Assembly: GCA_902362715.1 (NCBI GenBank)
Contig: CABIXN010000005.1
Coordinates: 62,001 to 126,000 of the forward strand
Origin: Lachnospiraceae bacterium
GTDB lineage: Bacteria > Bacillota > Clostridia > Lachnospirales > Lachnospiraceae
Length of the DNA stretch: 64,000 bases
Direction: 5' to 3'
Notes under the pieces: model-generated
What the model was told of the DNA's origin: nothing
Databases searched by the model: none
The model's input: the letters and a program-made list of their open reading frames with translations, nothing else
Translations under genes and position numbers: made by a program
In this document: in pieces, positions 60,912 to 64,000 of the stretch
How the letters are laid out: each line of letters starts with the position of its first letter
Position numbering within the stretch: position 1 is the stretch's first letter

Positions 60912-61850
60912 TTATAAATTTGAAAAGAAATCTTTGATTGCCTGTATCAGCCTTGCAAAAAATCCTTTTGCTTCACTTTTTAACGCTTCTGTATCAATAT
61001 TCATACCAAGATCAGATAACTTATCATAAATATTCTGCGCCTGCTGTTTTAAACTGTCAAGATCCAGGTCCAAATCATCAATTTTTTCCAGAAGCTCTAT
61101 GAGTTTTTGCTGCTGCTCTTTGGTGAGAGTTACCTCAAACTTTTCTTCAGCCTCATCAATAGCATCCTTCATCTGAGACTTGGTTTTCACTTCCCCGCTG
61201 ACCACCTGCTCCTTTAAATATGCAACCATGCCCTCAATCTGGTCTGTCTTGCCGGTCTCCTCCTCAATCTCTCCGGTAATTACCATCTCGTTGACAGCTG
61301 CGTCCACCTGTTCCTCATCTATTTCCTCACCGCTCATCACCGTATAAGCCTCGATTACACCCACCAGCGCCGCGGTTCCGGAAATTTCAAAAGGCGCCGC
61401 CACAATGGCCTTAGCATCCTCCATCCCCGCTGTCACCATAGCGTTTTCATACATTCCGGTGGTACAGTAATTAATATTCTTTGTAGTTACATTCACGCCG
61501 CTTCCTTTGTCACCTTTTAAAACAACAACAGAGGATAAGGCATTGGTTCCGATTTTACTTTTTGGAATATAATCGTCCAGATATTTGTGCTCCTGATCAT
61601 TGGAAATATAAACTACATCGTAATCATCCAGACTGCCATCTTTCACACCAAGCAGCTCTAGTACGGCAGATCTTTGTTTTGCAGAAAGATCCTCTCCAAG
61701 CGCTAAGTACGGTTTGTCCCCCTGCGAAACAACCACTTCTCCGTCATTCCCTGATGCATCCGAAGTCTTTGCAAAAGAAGTAACTCCCATTCCCACTGAC
61801 AATGCACCTGCCAGCAATAAGCAAAATCCCTTTTTCCAGTATTTTTTCAT
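60912..61850 (-). CDS. Secreted DUF1002 protein
   Basis: A 312-residue exported protein with a clear signal peptide (KKGFCLLLAGALSVGMGVTSFAKT, cleavage near AFA/SFAKT). The rest matches DUF1002 (YpuA-like): DVVYISNDQEHKYLDDYIPKSKIGTNALSSVVV, GMYENAMVTAGMEDAKAIVAAPFEISGTAALVG and a helical C-terminus. B. subtilis YpuA is linked to envelope stress; no biochemical role is known. It starts 26 bases after recJ. Confidence 0.85.
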   Translation of the reverse strand: MKKYWKKGFCLLLAGALSVGMGVTSFAKTSDASGNDGEVVVSQGDKPYLALGEDLSAKQRSAVLELLGVKDGSLDDYDVVYISNDQEHKYLDDYIPKSKIGTNALSSVVVLKGDKGSGVNVTTKNINYCTTGMYENAMVTAGMEDAKAIVAAPFEISGTAALVGVIEAYTVMSGEEIDEEQVDAAVNEMVITGEIEEETGKTDQIEGMVAYLKEQVVSGEVKTKSQMKDAIDEAEEKFEVTLTKEQQQKLIELLEKIDDLDLDLDSLKQQAQNIYDKLSDLGMNIDTEALKSEAKGFFARLIQAIKDFFSNL

Positions 61851-61876
61851 GCCATCACTCCTTAAATTTTATAATA

Positions 61877-63643
61877 TTAACAAAAACCGGTAACTTTTAT
61901 CTGCAGACTTTCCGTTCCCTGATAGCAGTTTATATCCGGATAATAAGTCATATGCATACGGATTCCGGGTACATGTCTGCCTGACAGCAGACCTTCTGCT
62001 TTTACATTGCCATATTTCTGCGCAACAGACAACTCTAAATTTTTTGGATCTCCAAAATATACGCCCTCTATTCGGCTTCCATGCTGGCTTAACAGATTCA
62101 TTTTTACCACATTTTGATCCTTCCCCAGAATCCGCAGCGAACAGATTTCCAGATTATGATCTGCAAATACCGGTTTTTCATTACTTTTTCCAAAAGGCTC
62201 TAACTGCTCTAGCTGCAGAATCAGCTTTTTTGTTATGTAGTCTACAGGCATCGGCACATCAATCACTATTTTGGGAATCAGATCTTCCTTTGAAAGCTTG
62301 GCATTGCGGTTCAGACACTGCCGCAGCAGTTCTATATTCTCTTCCGGCAGAGAAAACCCTGCAGCCATGGGGTGTCCGCCAAATCCTGTGAACAGCTCCC
62401 TGCACTTATTCAGTTCTTCATACATGGAATAACACTCAATGGAACGCCCGGAGCCTTTGGCCCCCTGCTCTCCTCTGGTAATTACAAGCGCCGGTCTGTG
62501 ATAGGCTTCTCTTAACCGGCCTGCCACAATTCCTGCAAGACTTTCGTGGCAGTCCGGCAGAAAAACAACTAACACTTTATCATCCTGCATATGCTTTTTT
62601 TGGATTTCCCCCCTGGCTTCTTCCACAGCCAGCACCGTCATATCCTTTCGCTCTTCATTGAGCGCCGTCAGCTCTGAGGCCAGTTTTGCCGCTTCAATTT
62701 CATCTTCACACAAAAGCAGCTTTAAAGAACGCCTGGCCGTATCAAGGCGGCCGCTGGCATTTAAACAGGGCCCGATCTTAAATCCGATATGATAGGCTTT
62801 GATGGACCCAAACGTCAGCTTATTTTGTAAAATCAACGCCTTCATCCCCGGATTTGACGTATGATTCAGCATTTCAAGCCCCAGTTTCACAAGGATTCTG
62901 TTTTCATCCTGAAGATCCATCACATCCCCCACTGTGGCAAATCCCGCATTTTCGATAAATATATCTGCTTCTGCCGGGTTAATGCCGGACACTTCATATA
63001 ATACCTGTACAAATTTATATGCCACAGATGCACCGCACAGACCTTTAAAGGGATATCTGCATTCCTGCTGTTTTGGATTTACCACCGCATCCGCTTCTGT
63101 GGACAGATATACTATGGCTCCGTCTTCTTCCCGGTAGGGAATATCATGGTGATCCGTCACCACCACTGTCATCCCCAGCTGTTTTGCCATATGAATGGGT
63201 TCAATAGCTGAAATACCGTTGTCGCAGGTTAAAATTGTATCAATTCCCTGCTCCTCTGCCTGAGTAATCAGGTGCTCATTGATGCCGTACCCGTCTTTCA
63301 TCCGGTCCGGTATCACAATATCCACCCGGGCGCCGCACCGCCTTAGTGCTTTCAGCAAAATATAGGATGCCTGCACACCGTCGATATCATAATCTCCGAT
63401 AATCCTTATTTTTTTCCCGCTGTTTATTTTATTCCTGATGATTTTTGCGGCTTTTACCACATCCTTCATCAGATGGGGATCATAAAGATCCTCCTTCCTG
63501 CCATTTAGATAATACCAGATCTGCTCTGTCTGAGTCAGATTCCGGTTTCGGATGACCCGGGCTATTACCGGATCAATGCCAAATTCCTTTCCGATAGCCT
63601 GAAAATCCGCATGTTTTCCTGCTACCACCCATTTTTCTTCCAT
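61877..63643 (-). CDS. recJ: Single-stranded-DNA-specific exonuclease RecJ
   Basis: 5'-3' exonuclease of recombination and repair, 588 residues. DHH-family motifs are RIIGDYDIDGVQASYI, LTCDNGISA, VTDHHDIP, VGDVMDL and NASGRLDTARRSLKLLL. The DHHA1 part has SGRSIECYSMYEELNKC and GGHPMAAGFSL. An OB-like C-terminal domain follows. ATG 63643 overlaps the truA stop by one base (TGATG); no strong site is present, so it is probably translated by coupling. Confidence 0.94.
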   Translation of the reverse strand: MEEKWVVAGKHADFQAIGKEFGIDPVIARVIRNRNLTQTEQIWYYLNGRKEDLYDPHLMKDVVKAAKIIRNKINSGKKIRIIGDYDIDGVQASYILLKALRRCGARVDIVIPDRMKDGYGINEHLITQAEEQGIDTILTCDNGISAIEPIHMAKQLGMTVVVTDHHDIPYREEDGAIVYLSTEADAVVNPKQQECRYPFKGLCGASVAYKFVQVLYEVSGINPAEADIFIENAGFATVGDVMDLQDENRILVKLGLEMLNHTSNPGMKALILQNKLTFGSIKAYHIGFKIGPCLNASGRLDTARRSLKLLLCEDEIEAAKLASELTALNEERKDMTVLAVEEARGEIQKKHMQDDKVLVVFLPDCHESLAGIVAGRLREAYHRPALVITRGEQGAKGSGRSIECYSMYEELNKCRELFTGFGGHPMAAGFSLPEENIELLRQCLNRNAKLSKEDLIPKIVIDVPMPVDYITKKLILQLEQLEPFGKSNEKPVFADHNLEICSLRILGKDQNVVKMNLLSQHGSRIEGVYFGDPKNLELSVAQKYGNVKAEGLLSGRHVPGIRMHMTYYPDINCYQGTESLQIKVTGFC

Positions 63644-64000
63644 CAATCGTAATTCACTTCCCACAAAGTCAGTCCCTGGGAGGGCATTTTCATTCCTGCT
63701 CTCTGACGGTCCTTTGACTTTAGTATTTCTGTCATTTCTTCTGCACTGCGCATTCCGCTTCCTGTCTCCACCAGCGTTCCGGTGAGAATCCGGACCATAT
63801 TCTGTAAAAAACCGCTGCCGGTAAACGAAAGTCTTACCTCCGGCCCCAGCTGCTCAATTTGGATACTGTATATTGTCCGCACAGTAGATTTTTTCATTTT
63901 GGGGTTTCCGCAAAACGCTGCAAAATCATGTTCCCCGCACAAAACTTCTGCCGCCTGCCTCATGGCCTCTATATTTAAAGGCTCTGCCATCTGCCAGACA
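63643..64000 (-). CDS. truA: tRNA pseudouridine synthase A (5' part outside window)
   Basis: C-terminal ~119 residues of TruA, which makes pseudouridine at tRNA positions 38-40. Recognised from PLNIEAMRQAAEVLCGEHDFAAFC, the motif RTIYSIQIEQ, the FTGSGFLQNMVRILTGTLVETG segment and the final RQRAGMKMPSQGLTLWEVNYD. The catalytic Asp lies in the missing N-terminal part. The frame is open through the right edge. Confidence 0.93.
   Translation of the reverse strand, partial: VWQMAEPLNIEAMRQAAEVLCGEHDFAAFCGNPKMKKSTVRTIYSIQIEQLGPEVRLSFTGSGFLQNMVRILTGTLVETGSGMRSAEEMTEILKSKDRQRAGMKMPSQGLTLWEVNYD

Overview
The window looks like a chromosomal segment of an anaerobic gut-type Bacillota, most likely family Lachnospiraceae. 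The reasons are: low-to-moderate GC with AT-rich spacers; strong AGGAGG-type ribosome binding sites and TTGACA-17-TATAAT promoters; the Clostridia-style gene order dgt-dnaG-rpoD-trmK; a bacterial-type RNase P RNA; a secretin-free Tad/Flp pilus; and small protein families I associate with Lachnospiraceae (DUF5685, a DUF6465-like protein, DUF1700/DUF4097). The genus cannot be fixed from sequence alone. No phage, integrase, transposase or CRISPR array is visible.

Layout. 1-2.6 kb: fructose PTS operon (fruK-fruA, cut by the left edge) and an HPr-like protein that lacks the phosphorylatable histidine. 2.9-4.9 kb: J-domain protein, DUF5685 protein and a membrane zinc-ribbon protein in one operon. 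5.0-5.5 kb: rnpB. 5.5-12 kb: dgt, dnaG, rpoD, trmK and a TGS-containing nucleoside kinase, with a Ser/Thr kinase upstream. 13.2-13.4 kb: two tRNA-Leu genes (CAG, AAG) behind one strong promoter. 13.5-24.6 kb: sortase B, small export protein, ribokinase/Nudix, phosphodiesterase/DinB, endonuclease IV/exonuclease III, and amidase/HEAT-methyltransferase/glycerol kinase. 24.8-33.5 kb: a Tad-like pilus locus ending in a 1069-residue secreted beta-helix adhesin. 33.8-39.4 kb: cobT-cobU-cobS-cobU'-cobO-hemB-hemL, one operon for late B12 assembly and early tetrapyrrole synthesis. 40-46.9 kb: two LysR regulators flanking a class II aldolase, a Csp-like subtilase, glyoxalase, MBL hydrolase, MogA-like protein and a phosphoesterase. 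47.1-49.4 kb: CsoR repressor and P1B-ATPase with three matching operators. 49.5-53.1 kb: a redox accessory region (BaiA-like SDR, flavodoxin, EthD-like protein, Fe-S flavoprotein with zinc ribbon). 53.3-56.7 kb: PadR-DUF1700-DUF4097-PspC-CapA. 57-64 kb: NAD synthetase, Hsp33, methyltransferase, DUF1002 protein, RecJ and TruA (cut by the right edge).

The most unusual items are: (i) a ~98-bp intergenic repeat present three times in the same orientation, each time fused to the U-tract of a minus-strand terminator; (ii) the Tad pilus with its own giant beta-helix adhesin and a prepilin-peptidase homologue lacking one catalytic Asp; (iii) two CobU genes in one B12 operon, one lacking the guanylylated-histidine segment; (iv) the SDR/Fe-S flavoprotein redox region, whose SDR has a palindromic operator, a 5'-terminal hairpin and a repeated motif in its leader; (v) an HPr paralogue without His-15; (vi) a small Cys-rich protein preceded by a 29-bp palindrome.

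Start codons were moved from the longest open frame to internal codons where a Shine-Dalgarno sequence or the upstream stop codon justified it. All functional calls come from recognising motifs by eye; no database search was run.
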